From Amycolatopsis nigrescens CSC17Ta-90 (lineage in GTDB: Bacteria > Actinomycetota > Actinomycetes > Mycobacteriales > Pseudonocardiaceae), in contig NZ_ARVW01000001.1 in the NCBI RefSeq assembly GCF_000384315.1, positions 939,746 to 1,003,745 on the forward strand: 64,000 bases of DNA. The letters are read 5' to 3'. Below the pieces are notes generated by a model. The model was given only the letters and a program-made list of their open reading frames with translations. It searched no databases and was not told the origin of the DNA. The position numbers were made by a program, and so were the translations under genes. This document shows, piece after piece, positions 7,969 to 16,199 of this stretch (positions are counted from its first letter, which is position 1; each line of letters begins with the position of its first letter).

Positions 7969-8730
7969 ATGGTGTATGTGGAGCGTGGTGGGGAAGGCGA
8001 GCCGGTGCTGCTGTTGCTGCACGGGCTGGGGGCGACCGGCGAGGTGTGGCGCGGGCTCGTCGAGGGGCTGCGGGAGCGCTGGCCGGGTGAGTGGCTGGTG
8101 CCGGATTTGCCGGGGCACGGCCGGTCGCCGGACGCGCCTCGATACTCCTTCGGCTCGATGGCCGCTTCGGTCGCCGAAGTGGTCCCCGCGGGCAGGCCGG
8201 TGGTGGTGCTCGGGCACTCGCTCGGCGGGGTGGTGGCGCTGACCCTGGCCGCCGGCTGGTTCGGGGTGCGGGTGACCGCGGCCTGCGGGCTGGGCATCAA
8301 GGTCCGGTGGAGCGACGAGGAACTGGCCAAGTCCGCCGAACTGGCCGCGAAGCCGGCGCGCACCTTCGACACCCGCGAAGCCGCCGCGGACCGCTGGCTC
8401 AAGGTCGCCGGGCTGCACGGCCTTTGGGCCCCGGACGCGCCCGAAGTGGCCGCCGGGCTCAGGCAGACCCCGGACGGCTGGCGGACCGCCCTCGATCCGG
8501 GTGCGTTCGCGGTCGGCGCGCCCGACCTTCCCGGGCTGCTGGCCGCCGCGAAAGCTGCGAACTCCACCGTGCTGCTCGCCGCGGGTGAACACGACCCGAT
8601 GTGCCCCGCCGAGCACCTTCGCGCCCTTCTGCCGGAGCCGGTGCTTCTCCCGTCGCTCGGCCACAACGCGCACGTCGAAAACCCGGCCGCCCTGCTCCCT
8701 TTACTGGATCGCCTGCGCCTCGCGAACTGA
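7969..8730 (+). CDS. Alpha/beta-fold hydrolase
   Basis: This 253-residue serine hydrolase has the oxyanion-hole motif LLLHGLGATGEVW (about 17-29), the nucleophile elbow LGHSLGGVVAL (Ser about 84), the acid Asp in AAGEHDPMC and the catalytic His in LGHNAHVENPAAL near the C-terminus. The ATG at 7969 is taken as the start because the longer frame runs back through palindrome A2. The substrate could be an ester, lactone or peroxide; the sequence does not decide. It follows the DUF397 gene but is separated from it by the palindrome. Confidence 0.85.
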   Translation: MVYVERGGEGEPVLLLLHGLGATGEVWRGLVEGLRERWPGEWLVPDLPGHGRSPDAPRYSFGSMAASVAEVVPAGRPVVVLGHSLGGVVALTLAAGWFGVRVTAACGLGIKVRWSDEELAKSAELAAKPARTFDTREAAADRWLKVAGLHGLWAPDAPEVAAGLRQTPDGWRTALDPGAFAVGAPDLPGLLAAAKAANSTVLLAAGEHDPMCPAEHLRALLPEPVLLPSLGHNAHVENPAALLPLLDRLRLAN

Positions 8731-8903
8731 TATTCCCCTTTTGTTCACCTGGCCATGGTTGACGCCGAAGCGTCTGGCAACAAAAGGCCAAAAGTTGTTA
8801 CGTCCCTGAGGAAACCGCCCACGATAGGACCGGTCGCTCAGTAGCCTGATGGCAGCCGACCCGGTCGGTGCTGTCGTGATTTTCTGCAAGGCGGAGGCCT
8901 GTT

Positions 8904-10490
8904 TTGGGTAACTTTCCCTGGGAGATCGTTATCGCGGTGGTCGGCGCCGTGGTCCCGCTGCTCGCCTTCGTGTACGAATTCGCCGTGGTGGGCCGCAAGC
9001 GCCTCGGGTACCGCGTGCAGATGGACACCACGGCCGCCGGCGTGGTCAACCAGGAGTACGCGGGCGCCCTGCGGCAGTTGCAGGAACAGAACGGCAGGTC
9101 GGCGGACGACGAACCCACGCAGGAACTGTTCGACCCCTCGTTCGTCCTGCTGCGCATCGAGAACAACGGCGCGACCAACATCGACACCAGCGACTACGCC
9201 GTGCTCCCCGAGGACAAGGTCGGCATCCAGGTCAAGTTCCCCGGCCGCCGGGTCGCCGGCATGGTGGTGACCGAACTCAGCGACGAACACCTCGGCCGCT
9301 CCTTCGAAGAGGGTTCGGGCCTTGGCGTGCGCAACGCCGAGGATTCGGACCCGCCGGTCGGCATGGTGCTGCTGCCCAAGGCGCCGATGAACCGCGGCCA
9401 GCACTACAAGGTGCTGACCGTCCTCCAGCGCGATCCCCACCTGCCCGGCGACCGGACGGAGTTCGAGGAGCCGCAGGTGGTCGGTGGCATCAAGGGCGGT
9501 GCCGGCCGGGGCGGGATACAGGAGACCAAGAGCCACACCGGGATCTCCCGGCGGACCATCGCACTGGTCGGCTTCCTGGTGGTGGTCGTGCTCACCCAGC
9601 TCACCGTCAGCCTCACCAGCAACCGCACCGCTCCGCTGGACTGCGCCGGCGGCCAGCTCGCCCTCACCGGGTCCACCGCGTTCGCGCCCGTGCTGAAGGA
9701 CGCCGCCGCGTCTTACCAGAAAACCTGCCCCGACGCCCACTTCACCCTCGACGCACAGGGCAGCGGCACCGGGCTGGAAAGGCTGAACCAGGAGGGACGG
9801 AAGCTGGAGTCGGGCAGCCCGAACATCCTGGCCTTCTCCGACGGGGCCAAGCCCGACGGGTACCCGCAGCTGCTTCCCCGCCCCATCGCCTTCTCGCTGT
9901 TCACCCTCCTCGTCAACAAGGACACCGGCGTCGGGGACCTCACCCTGGACCAGATCAAGCAGCTCTACGACGGGCAGATCACCAACTGGGCCCAGCTGCG
10001 GGGCAACGACCTGCCGGTCAGGCTGGTCAGCCGCCCGCCCGACTCGGGCACCCGAAAGACCTTCCAGCAGCAGCTCCTGGACGGCAAGCGGGAACCGGGC
10101 AGCAACTCCGACGACTGCCGGACGGTGGATCCCGGCGCCGAGCCGGGGGTCGTGCGCTGCGAACGGGTGTCCACCAACGACGTGCTGGACACGGTCGCCC
10201 GCACTCCCGGCGCGATCGGCTACAGCGAGGTCGGGGCCGCGACCGGTCGCGAAGACCTGGTGCTGGTGCGCATCGGCGGCCACCAGGCCGATCTGGAGGG
10301 CGCCGACGCCGGGGCCTACCCGTTCTGGGAGACCGAGTTCGCCTACACCTACGGCGAGACCAAGGCGGATTCGCTGGCCGCCAGCTTCCTGCGCTACCTC
10401 ACCAACGAGGTCGGCAAGGACATCGTGCGCTCCTACGGCAACCGGTCCTGCTCGGAGCTGGAGAACCCGGTGCTGTGCCGTCCTATGTGA
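8904..10490 (+). CDS. Membrane-anchored PstS-like substrate-binding protein with an N-terminal cytoplasmic module
   Basis: This 528-residue protein starts at TTG 8904, 7 nt after GGAGG. A first transmembrane helix is at residues 5-27 (IVIAVVGAVVPLLAFVYEF). An approximately 190-residue soluble region of no recognised family follows. A second helix is at about 218-239 (IALVGFLVVVVLTQLTVSL). A periplasmic-binding-like domain resembling PstS/ModA phosphate-type binding proteins runs from about 247 to the end (LALTGSTAFAPVLKDAA, TLDAQGSGTGLERL, DQIKQLYDGQITNW, SRPPDSGTRKTFQQQLL, TPGAIGYSEVG). No ABC permease or ATPase is adjacent, so it may sense an oxyanion or act as a signalling receptor. Its 3' end overlaps the convergent kynureninase-like gene by 8 nt. 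Confidence 0.72.
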   Translation: MGNFPWEIVIAVVGAVVPLLAFVYEFAVVGRKRLGYRVQMDTTAAGVVNQEYAGALRQLQEQNGRSADDEPTQELFDPSFVLLRIENNGATNIDTSDYAVLPEDKVGIQVKFPGRRVAGMVVTELSDEHLGRSFEEGSGLGVRNAEDSDPPVGMVLLPKAPMNRGQHYKVLTVLQRDPHLPGDRTEFEEPQVVGGIKGGAGRGGIQETKSHTGISRRTIALVGFLVVVVLTQLTVSLTSNRTAPLDCAGGQLALTGSTAFAPVLKDAAASYQKTCPDAHFTLDAQGSGTGLERLNQEGRKLESGSPNILAFSDGAKPDGYPQLLPRPIAFSLFTLLVNKDTGVGDLTLDQIKQLYDGQITNWAQLRGNDLPVRLVSRPPDSGTRKTFQQQLLDGKREPGSNSDDCRTVDPGAEPGVVRCERVSTNDVLDTVARTPGAIGYSEVGAATGREDLVLVRIGGHQADLEGADAGAYPFWETEFAYTYGETKADSLAASFLRYLTNEVGKDIVRSYGNRSCSELENPVLCRPM

Positions 10491-11646
10491 CCGCAACCTC
10501 GGCGAGCGCGGCGATGGCGGCTTCGAGCTGGGCGTCGGACAGGTAGGGAGCCGGGCCGAACCGCAGGTACGGGCCGCGGCTGTCGGTGGCGACACCGCGC
10601 TCGGCGAGCGCGCGCTGCAAACCGCCCGCGTCCCGGCAGCGGAGAGCGAGGAAGCCGCCGAACGCGGACCGCGGGGCGGACCGGTCGCGGGTCACCAGCT
10701 CGTCGGGCAGGTCGAGGTCGTCGAACAGCCGGGCGAGCAACTCGTTCTGCCGCAAGGAGATCTCGCGCAGCACGGCCGGGGTGAGGCCCTGCTCGGTGAA
10801 GAAGCGCTGCACCCTGGCCGCCCGGTAGTGACTGGTCGGGTCGTAGGTCGCGCCGGCGAAGCGGTCCGCCCCGGCGGCGTAGCGCACCCGGTCCGCGCGG
10901 CCGTCCTCGGCCAGCGTGCCGAACTCGGCGTACCAGCCGGTGACCACCGGCCGCAGCTCCAGCGCGTGCGGCGGCAGCCGCAGGAAGCAGTTGCCCTCGC
11001 CCCACTGCAGGTACTTGTAGCCGCCGCCGAGCACCCAGGCCGAGTCCAGCCCCAGTGCGGGCACCGGCAGCTCGGTCACGCCGATCGCGTGGTAGGCGTC
11101 CACCACCAGCTCCACTCGCCGCCGTGCGCAGGCCAGCGCCAGCTCGTCCAGGCCAGGCACGATCCTGGCCGTCTCGAACAGCACCCTGGACACCAGCACC
11201 GCGGCGGTCCGGTCGTCCGCCTCGGCGGCCAGTCGCGCGGCCAGGGTGTCCACCGGCTCGGCCGGTACCCGCACCAGCTCGATGCCCGCCTCGGCGAGCC
11301 GGCGGAGCTGGCGGCGCAGGGTGTGGAACTCGCCGTCCGTGGTGACCAGCCGCGGCCTGGCCGCCAGGTCCAAAGCGGACAGCAGGCGGATGACCAGCTC
11401 GTGCGTGCTGGTGCCGAAGGCGATCTCCGCCGCCGGATCCGCGAGCAGCAGCCGCACCCCGGCCCGCAGCTCGTCCGCCTTGGCGAAAGCGGCCGTCCAT
11501 TTCTCGTCCACCTGTGACGCGGCGTCCGCGAAAGCCTCCAGCAGGCCCTCTTCCGCGACATCGGGCCAGGCCTGGTGCGAATGCCCGGTCAGCAGCAGCC
11601 GCTCGGCCACCCGGAACCGGCGGTAGTGCGCCGCCAGCCCGTTCAC
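10483..11646 (-). CDS. kynU: Kynureninase-like PLP enzyme
   Basis: This 387-residue fold-type I PLP enzyme probably cleaves kynurenine to anthranilate and alanine. The PLP lysine lies in GGGYKYLQWGEGN, the aspartate pairing with the cofactor ring in LVVDAYHAIGV, and a phosphate-binding region in FGTSTHELVIRLL. The GTG at 11646 overlaps the tryptophan dioxygenase stop (GTGA), so the gene is translationally coupled to kynA. The upstream in-frame ATG at 11667 would lie inside kynA. The sequence is a divergent kynureninase/PvdN-type relative rather than the classical GNSLG-type enzyme, so the assignment leans on its kynA partner. Its 3' end overlaps the convergent PstS-like gene by 8 nt. Confidence 0.75.
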   Translation of the reverse strand: MNGLAAHYRRFRVAERLLLTGHSHQAWPDVAEEGLLEAFADAASQVDEKWTAAFAKADELRAGVRLLLADPAAEIAFGTSTHELVIRLLSALDLAARPRLVTTDGEFHTLRRQLRRLAEAGIELVRVPAEPVDTLAARLAAEADDRTAAVLVSRVLFETARIVPGLDELALACARRRVELVVDAYHAIGVTELPVPALGLDSAWVLGGGYKYLQWGEGNCFLRLPPHALELRPVVTGWYAEFGTLAEDGRADRVRYAAGADRFAGATYDPTSHYRAARVQRFFTEQGLTPAVLREISLRQNELLARLFDDLDLPDELVTRDRSAPRSAFGGFLALRCRDAGGLQRALAERGVATDSRGPYLRFGPAPYLSDAQLEAAIAALAEVAVT

Positions 11647-12431
11647 AGCGCGCTCCGCACGGCCCACAGATCACCGAAGACCGGCGCGAACAAGGTCGTG
11701 CGCAGGTAGGCCGCGCCGGACGAGCCGCCGGTGCCGGTCTTGTCGCCGATCGTGCGCTGCACCATTTTCACGTGCCGGTACCGCCATTCCTGCATGCCCT
11801 CGTCCAGGTCCACCAGGTGCTCGGCGATCACCGCTTCCCCGCCGTCGTCCTGGTAGACCCGCAGCAGGATCTCTTGCAGCTCGGGCGAAGCCTCGGCGGG
11901 CTGCCGGACGTCCCGCCCGGTGTGCACCGGATAGCCGCGGACCGACAGGTACCGCACGAAGGAGTCGAACAGCGAAGGCTCTGCCATCGCCGCGACGATC
12001 CGCTCGCGGTCCTCCCCCGCCGGGTAGTGCTCGAAGGCCCCGGCGTCCCGGCGGCCGAGCATCGCCTCCAGCACCCGGAACTGCGCCGACTGGAACCCGC
12101 TCGAAGCGTCCAGCCTGGCCCGGAAGCCGGCGAACTGGCTCGGCGTCATCGTCTCCAGCACGTCGATCTGCGCGACCACCACCTTGAGCACGGTCAGCAC
12201 CCGCCGCAGCGTGCGGATCGCGTGCGCGGTGTCGCCGGCCTCCAGCCGCTGCCGGAGATGGCCCAGCTCGTGCAGGATCTGCTTGAACCACAGCTCGTAC
12301 ACCTGGTGGATGACGATGAACAGCATCTCGTCGTGCTCTTCCGAACGCGGCCGCTGCGCGCCGAGCACCTCGTCCAGTGCCAGGTAGGAGGTGTAGGTCA
12401 ACGCCGCATTGCTGGGATCTTCGGTGCTCAT
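11643..12431 (-). CDS. kynA: Tryptophan 2,3-dioxygenase
   Basis: This 262-residue haem dioxygenase opens the indole ring of L-tryptophan to give N-formylkynurenine. Family signatures are clear: YTSYLALDEVL, the substrate-pocket HQVYELWFKQILHEL, SSGFQSAQFR and the C-terminal RYRHVKMVQRTIGDKTGTGGSSG with the proximal haem histidine. The length matches bacterial TDOs. Its ATG overlaps the stop of a 13-codon mini-ORF, which in turn overlaps the stop of the PaaX-type regulator, so PaaX, the mini-ORF, kynA and kynU form one chain of coupled reading frames. The ribosome-binding site (GGAGGAG) lies inside the mini-ORF. Confidence 0.95.
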   Translation of the reverse strand: MSTEDPSNAALTYTSYLALDEVLGAQRPRSEEHDEMLFIVIHQVYELWFKQILHELGHLRQRLEAGDTAHAIRTLRRVLTVLKVVVAQIDVLETMTPSQFAGFRARLDASSGFQSAQFRVLEAMLGRRDAGAFEHYPAGEDRERIVAAMAEPSLFDSFVRYLSVRGYPVHTGRDVRQPAEASPELQEILLRVYQDDGGEAVIAEHLVDLDEGMQEWRYRHVKMVQRTIGDKTGTGGSSGAAYLRTTLFAPVFGDLWAVRSAL

Positions 12432-12469
12432 GGCTCCTCCGCGGGAAAGAGTGCGTCGTCGGTGCTCAT
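12428..12469 (-). CDS. 13-residue coupling mini-ORF between PaaX gene and kynA
   Basis: The peptide MSTDDALFPAEEP is encoded from an ATG at 12469-12467, whose ATGA overlaps the regulator stop, to a TGA at 12430-12428, whose ATGA overlaps the kynA start. The first ten nucleotides, ATGAGCACCG, are repeated at the kynA start 38 nt downstream, so the junction looks like a diverged tandem duplication of the start region. It has no Trp codons, so it is not a classical attenuator peptide. Whether the peptide itself matters is unknown; a translational-coupling role is inferred. Confidence 0.5.
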   Translation of the reverse strand: MSTDDALFPAEEP

Positions 12470-13284
12470 TTGCCGGTCACCTCGTCGAAGTGGCGCTGGG
12501 CCGGTTCGGCCAGCGCGGTGTAGAGATCGTGGAAGAGCGCGACCGCCTCGACCCGGCGCGGCGGCGCGGGCACCAGCTCCTCCGGCAGTTCCGGGTCCTG
12601 CGCGGGAAACTGCCGGAACCGGTGGATGAGCCTGGTGCGCACCGAGAACGCCTCCGGCTCGCGCAGGGTGCGGCGCCGCCTCGGGTAGCCGCGGAACTCG
12701 GCGGCGAACTCCGCGTAGTCCGCCGCCAGCGCGTCGAGGTCCCATGCCCTGCTCGCGAACACCCGCACGTCCAGCGAGGCGGCCGGCCTGCCCAGCATCA
12801 GCCCGGCGTGCTCGGTCACCTCCAACTCGCGCAGCAGGGCCACCACTTCCTGCTCACGATCGTGCGGGGCCAGCCAGGTGCCGTCCTGCACCGAGCCGAA
12901 ACCGAGGAACCGCAACCGCCGCACCAGCTTTTCCCTTGCCTTGCGCCGGGTCTCCGGGATGCTGTGCCAGAGCACCGTCCACTGCCCGGCCGGGCGCCTG
13001 CCCTGGCCGAGGGTGAAGATCCGCCGGTCGCCGTCCTCCAGCACCGCGATCGCGCGCGGGGTGAGCCGGTAGTACACCAGCCGCCCCTTCTTGCTGGGCT
13101 CCAGCAGGTCCCGGCGGACCAGCCTGGCCAGTGCGATCCTGGCCGCGCCGGCGGAGAATCCCTGACCGGCGAGCAGTTCGACCAGCCCGCCGGACCACAC
13201 CAGCGCGCTTTCCCTCGGCCGGACGTAGGCACCGAGCAAGGTGAGCACCAGTTCCTGCGGGGCGGGCTCGAACCGGTTGGTCAT
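12466..13284 (-). CDS. PaaX-family transcriptional regulator
   Basis: This 272-residue regulator has an N-terminal winged helix (LVLTLLGAYVRP; FSAGAARIALARLVRRDLLE; GRLVYYRLTPRAIAVLEDGD) followed by the PaaX ligand and C-terminal regions (WTVLWHSIPETRRKAREKLVRRLRFLGFG; DLYTALAEPAQRHFDEV). PaaX repressors respond to aryl-CoA thioesters such as phenylacetyl-CoA. By analogy this one may sense anthraniloyl-CoA. ATG 13284 (MTNRF) is preferred over 13302. It is divergent from the flavin oxidoreductase operon across only 48 bp, so one operator could control both arms of the locus. Confidence 0.85.
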   Translation of the reverse strand: MTNRFEPAPQELVLTLLGAYVRPRESALVWSGGLVELLAGQGFSAGAARIALARLVRRDLLEPSKKGRLVYYRLTPRAIAVLEDGDRRIFTLGQGRRPAGQWTVLWHSIPETRRKAREKLVRRLRFLGFGSVQDGTWLAPHDREQEVVALLRELEVTEHAGLMLGRPAASLDVRVFASRAWDLDALAADYAEFAAEFRGYPRRRRTLREPEAFSVRTRLIHRFRQFPAQDPELPEELVPAPPRRVEAVALFHDLYTALAEPAQRHFDEVTGK

Positions 13285-13332
13285 GCCGTCAACTCTATAC
13301 ACTCCAGCCAGCTCAGGTGTAGCTTAACTTGG
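13285..13332. promoter_or_regulatory. Divergent PaaX/catabolic-operon promoter region
   Basis: Only 48 bp separate the PaaX start from the GTG of the first catabolic gene. It is AT-rich for this genome, containing ACTCTATACACTCC and GTGTAGCTTAACTTG. Either promoter could be leaderless or nearly so. I see no clean long dyad. This is the expected location of the PaaX operator. Confidence 0.45.
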
Positions 13333-14133
13333 GTGAAGGTCGGAATCGGTTTGCCCAACACCACTCCGGGGGCGAGTGGCGCGGTGCTCGTCGACTGGGC
13401 CAAGCGCGCGGAGCAGGGCCCGTTCAGCACCCTCGGGGTGCTCGACCGGCTGGTCTACGACAGTGTGGACCCGTTCGCCGCGCTGTCCGCCGCGGCCGCG
13501 GTGACCACCCGGATCCGGCTCGCCACCATGATCGCGATCGGGCCGCTGCGGGGCGCCGCGATGCTGGCGAAGCAGGCCGAATCCGTGCAGACCCTCTCCA
13601 GCGGCAGGCTCACCCTCGGCCTCGCCGTCGGCGCCCGGCAGGACGACTACACCGAAGCTGGGATCTCCTACGGCGCACGCGGCAGGCTGCTGTCCGAGCA
13701 GTTGGCCCGGCTGCGCACCGAGGACCACGACGTGGAGCTGCTGGTGGGCGGCGGCAGCGGACCGGCCTTCGCGCGGATGGCCAGGTATGCCGACGGATAC
13801 GCGCACGGCGGCGGCCCGCCGAGGGCGTTCGCGTCGGCGGCGGCGAAGGCGAACGCGGCCTGGCGGGACTTCGGCCGCCCAGGCCGCCCGCGGTTGTGGG
13901 GCCAGGGCTACTTCGCGCTCGGCGACCCCGACCGGGGCACCGACTACCTGCGCGACTACTACGCGTTCACCGGGCCGTTCGCGGAGAACATCGCCGCGGC
14001 CAACCTGACCACGGCCAGGGCGATCAAGGACTTCGTGCGCGGCTACCGGGCCGAGGGCTGCGACGAGCTGATCCTGCTGCCCACCGTCGCCGATCCGGAC
14101 GAGGTCGAACGGCTGGCCGAGGTGCTGGGATGA
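13333..14133 (+). CDS. Luciferase-like (LLM) flavin-dependent oxidoreductase
   Basis: This 266-residue TIM-barrel oxidoreductase has the LLM signatures VKVGIGLPN at the N-terminus, TRIRLATMI, LAKQAESVQTLSSGRLTLGLAVG and a C-terminal DEVERL segment. FMN or F420 could be the cofactor. It is the first gene of the anthranilate operon, and its TGA overlaps the start of the monooxygenase/reductase fusion (ATGA). Its step in the pathway is unknown; a flavin reductase or a redox step on a ring intermediate are guesses. The GTG start lies directly downstream of the divergent promoter. Confidence 0.8.
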   Translation: MKVGIGLPNTTPGASGAVLVDWAKRAEQGPFSTLGVLDRLVYDSVDPFAALSAAAAVTTRIRLATMIAIGPLRGAAMLAKQAESVQTLSSGRLTLGLAVGARQDDYTEAGISYGARGRLLSEQLARLRTEDHDVELLVGGGSGPAFARMARYADGYAHGGGPPRAFASAAAKANAAWRDFGRPGRPRLWGQGYFALGDPDRGTDYLRDYYAFTGPFAENIAAANLTTARAIKDFVRGYRAEGCDELILLPTVADPDEVERLAEVLG

Positions 14134-16199
14134 AAGTGAGCATTCTCGGGGCCGGGCCATCCGGGCTCTATTTGGGGATACTGCTGAAAAAGGCGGATCC
14201 CGGGCACGAGGTCACGATCATCGAGCGCAACGCACCGGACGCCACCTTCGGCTGGGGCGTGGTGTTCTCCGAGGAGACCCTCGGCGCGCTGCGGGACGCC
14301 GACTACCCGACCTACCTGGAGATCACCGACACCTTCGCCCGCTGGGACGCCATCGACATCTCCTACCGCGGCCACCTGATCCGCACGCGCGGGCACGCGT
14401 TCTCCGCGATCGCCCGCAAGCAGCTGCTGAACATCCTGCAGCGCCGCTGCACGGAACTCGGCGTGACGCTGCGTTTCGGCGAAGAGGTGACCGATGGAGA
14501 CGAGCTGGCCGGCGACCTGCTGGTGGCCGCGGACGGGGCGAACAGCGCCGTCCGGCGCGGCCGGGCCCCGCTGTTCGGCACCACGGTGGAGCCCTTGGGC
14601 TGCAAGTACATCTGGTTCGGCACCGACCTGGTCTTCGACGCGTTCCGGTTCATCTTCAAGCAGACCCCGCACGGCATGGTGCAGGTGCACGGCTATCCCT
14701 ACGACGAGAACCGCAGCACCTTCATCGTCGAGTGCCCGGAGCCGGTCTGGCGCTCGGCCGGGCTGGACTCGATGAGCGAGGAGGAGAGCATCGAGTTCTG
14801 CTCCGGACTGTTCGCCGAGGAGCTCGGCGGGCACCGGCTGCTGTCCAACAAGTCGGCCTGGCTCAGCTTTCCCTTGGTGCGCAACCGAAGTTGGCACGAC
14901 GGCAGGGTGGTGCTGCTCGGCGACGCCGCGCACACCGCGCACTTCAGCATCGGTTCGGGCACCAAGCTGGCGATGGAGGACTCGATCGCGCTGGCCAACG
15001 CGTTCGTCCGGCACGGGCACCGCACCGCGGCCGAGCGCGAGGCAGCGCTGGTGGACTACGAGCTGACCCGCCAGCCCGTACTTGAGCGGTTCCAGCAGGC
15101 GGCCGCGGACAGTGCGGACTACTTCACCCGAGTCCGGCGGCACGCCGGGCTGGCGCCGGCGCAGTTCGCCTTCAACCTGCTCACCCGCAGCGGCCGGATC
15201 AGCCATGCCGGGCTCGCCGTGCGCGACCCGGACTTCGTGCGGGTGGCCGACGCGCGGTTCGCTGGCACGAGCGGCCGGTTCGGCCCGCCGCCGATGCTCT
15301 CGCCGTTCCGGCTCGGCGGCCTCGAACTGCCGAACCGGGTGGTGCGGGACGGCGGTACCGACACCAGCGGCGCCGGGTTGCTGCTCGGCGAGCTGATCGC
15401 GGTCAGCGCCGCGGGCCGTGGCACTCCGAATACTCCGACCGCACCCGATCAGTCCTTAGTGGACACTGCAAGGGCGGCGGGGGCGCTGGCCGGGGCCCGA
15501 CTCGGGCACGCCGGGCGGCGAGGAGCGACCAGGCCACCGGCCCACGGCGTGGACATCCCGCTGCCGCCGGGGCTGGACTGGCCGCTGCTGGCCGCGTCCG
15601 CACTGGCCTACGGGCCGTTCGGGCAGGTGCCGAAGGAAATGGACGACGAGGACTTCGCGCGGGTGCTCGGCGAGTTCGTCGCCGCCACGCGGGCCGTCGC
15701 CGAAGCCGGCTACGACCTGCTGGAGCTGGACTGCGCGCACGGCAGGCTGCTCGCCGGTTTCCTTTCCCCGCTGGCGAACCGGCGCACCGACCACTACGGC
15801 GGCTCGCCGTCGAACCGGCTCCGCTTCCCGCTCGACGTGCTGCGTGCGGTACGGGAGGAATGGCCGGCGCGGCGCCCGCTGGCCGTCCGGCTCACCGTCA
15901 CCGACTGGGCGGCCGGCGGGCTCGAACTCGACGAGGGCATCGCAGCGGCCCGCGCGATGGCCGAGGCCGGTGCCGCGCTGATCCACGTCACCGCCGGGCA
16001 GAACGTGGCGCACGGCAGGCCGGAGTACCGGCGCGGCTTCCTCACCGCGATCAGCGACCGGGTGCGCAGCGAGGCCGCCGTGCCCACCCTGGTCGGCGGC
16101 TACCTGACCAGCACCGACGCGGTGAACACGGTGCTCGCCGCCGGCCGCGGCGACCTGTGCGTACTGGACCTGCCGGACAGCGAACTGGAGCAGCTGTGA
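14130..16199 (+). CDS. Anthraniloyl-CoA (2-aminobenzoyl-CoA) monooxygenase/reductase fusion
   Basis: This 689-residue bifunctional flavoprotein combines two domains. Residues 1 to about 385 form a class A FAD monooxygenase (ILGAGPSGLYLGILL at the N-terminus; VVLLGDAAHTAHFSIGSGTKLAMEDSIAL about 260-290). From about 388 an Old Yellow Enzyme-type barrel follows (MLSPFRLGGLELPNRVV; CAHGRLLAGFLSPLANRRTD; HYGGSPSNRLRFPLDV; VGGYLTSTDAVNTVLAAGRGD). This is the architecture of 2-aminobenzoyl-CoA monooxygenase/reductase from Azoarcus evansii, also annotated as salicylyl-CoA 5-hydroxylase/oxidoreductase. It hydroxylates and partly reduces the ring without classical ring cleavage. The OYE part looks shortened in its first half, where the usual catalytic loop near TDWHLVH is not evident. 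ATGA and GTGA overlaps couple it to both neighbours. Confidence 0.88.
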   Translation: MKVSILGAGPSGLYLGILLKKADPGHEVTIIERNAPDATFGWGVVFSEETLGALRDADYPTYLEITDTFARWDAIDISYRGHLIRTRGHAFSAIARKQLLNILQRRCTELGVTLRFGEEVTDGDELAGDLLVAADGANSAVRRGRAPLFGTTVEPLGCKYIWFGTDLVFDAFRFIFKQTPHGMVQVHGYPYDENRSTFIVECPEPVWRSAGLDSMSEEESIEFCSGLFAEELGGHRLLSNKSAWLSFPLVRNRSWHDGRVVLLGDAAHTAHFSIGSGTKLAMEDSIALANAFVRHGHRTAAEREAALVDYELTRQPVLERFQQAAADSADYFTRVRRHAGLAPAQFAFNLLTRSGRISHAGLAVRDPDFVRVADARFAGTSGRFGPPPMLSPFRLGGLELPNRVVRDGGTDTSGAGLLLGELIAVSAAGRGTPNTPTAPDQSLVDTARAAGALAGARLGHAGRRGATRPPAHGVDIPLPPGLDWPLLAASALAYGPFGQVPKEMDDEDFARVLGEFVAATRAVAEAGYDLLELDCAHGRLLAGFLSPLANRRTDHYGGSPSNRLRFPLDVLRAVREEWPARRPLAVRLTVTDWAAGGLELDEGIAAARAMAEAGAALIHVTAGQNVAHGRPEYRRGFLTAISDRVRSEAAVPTLVGGYLTSTDAVNTVLAAGRGDLCVLDLPDSELEQL

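Noticed and set aside
12428..12469. Trp attenuator leader peptide for kynA
   Set aside because: The mini-ORF has no Trp codons and no adjacent terminator/antiterminator arms, so classical attenuation is unlikely. It is reported as a coupling ORF instead.
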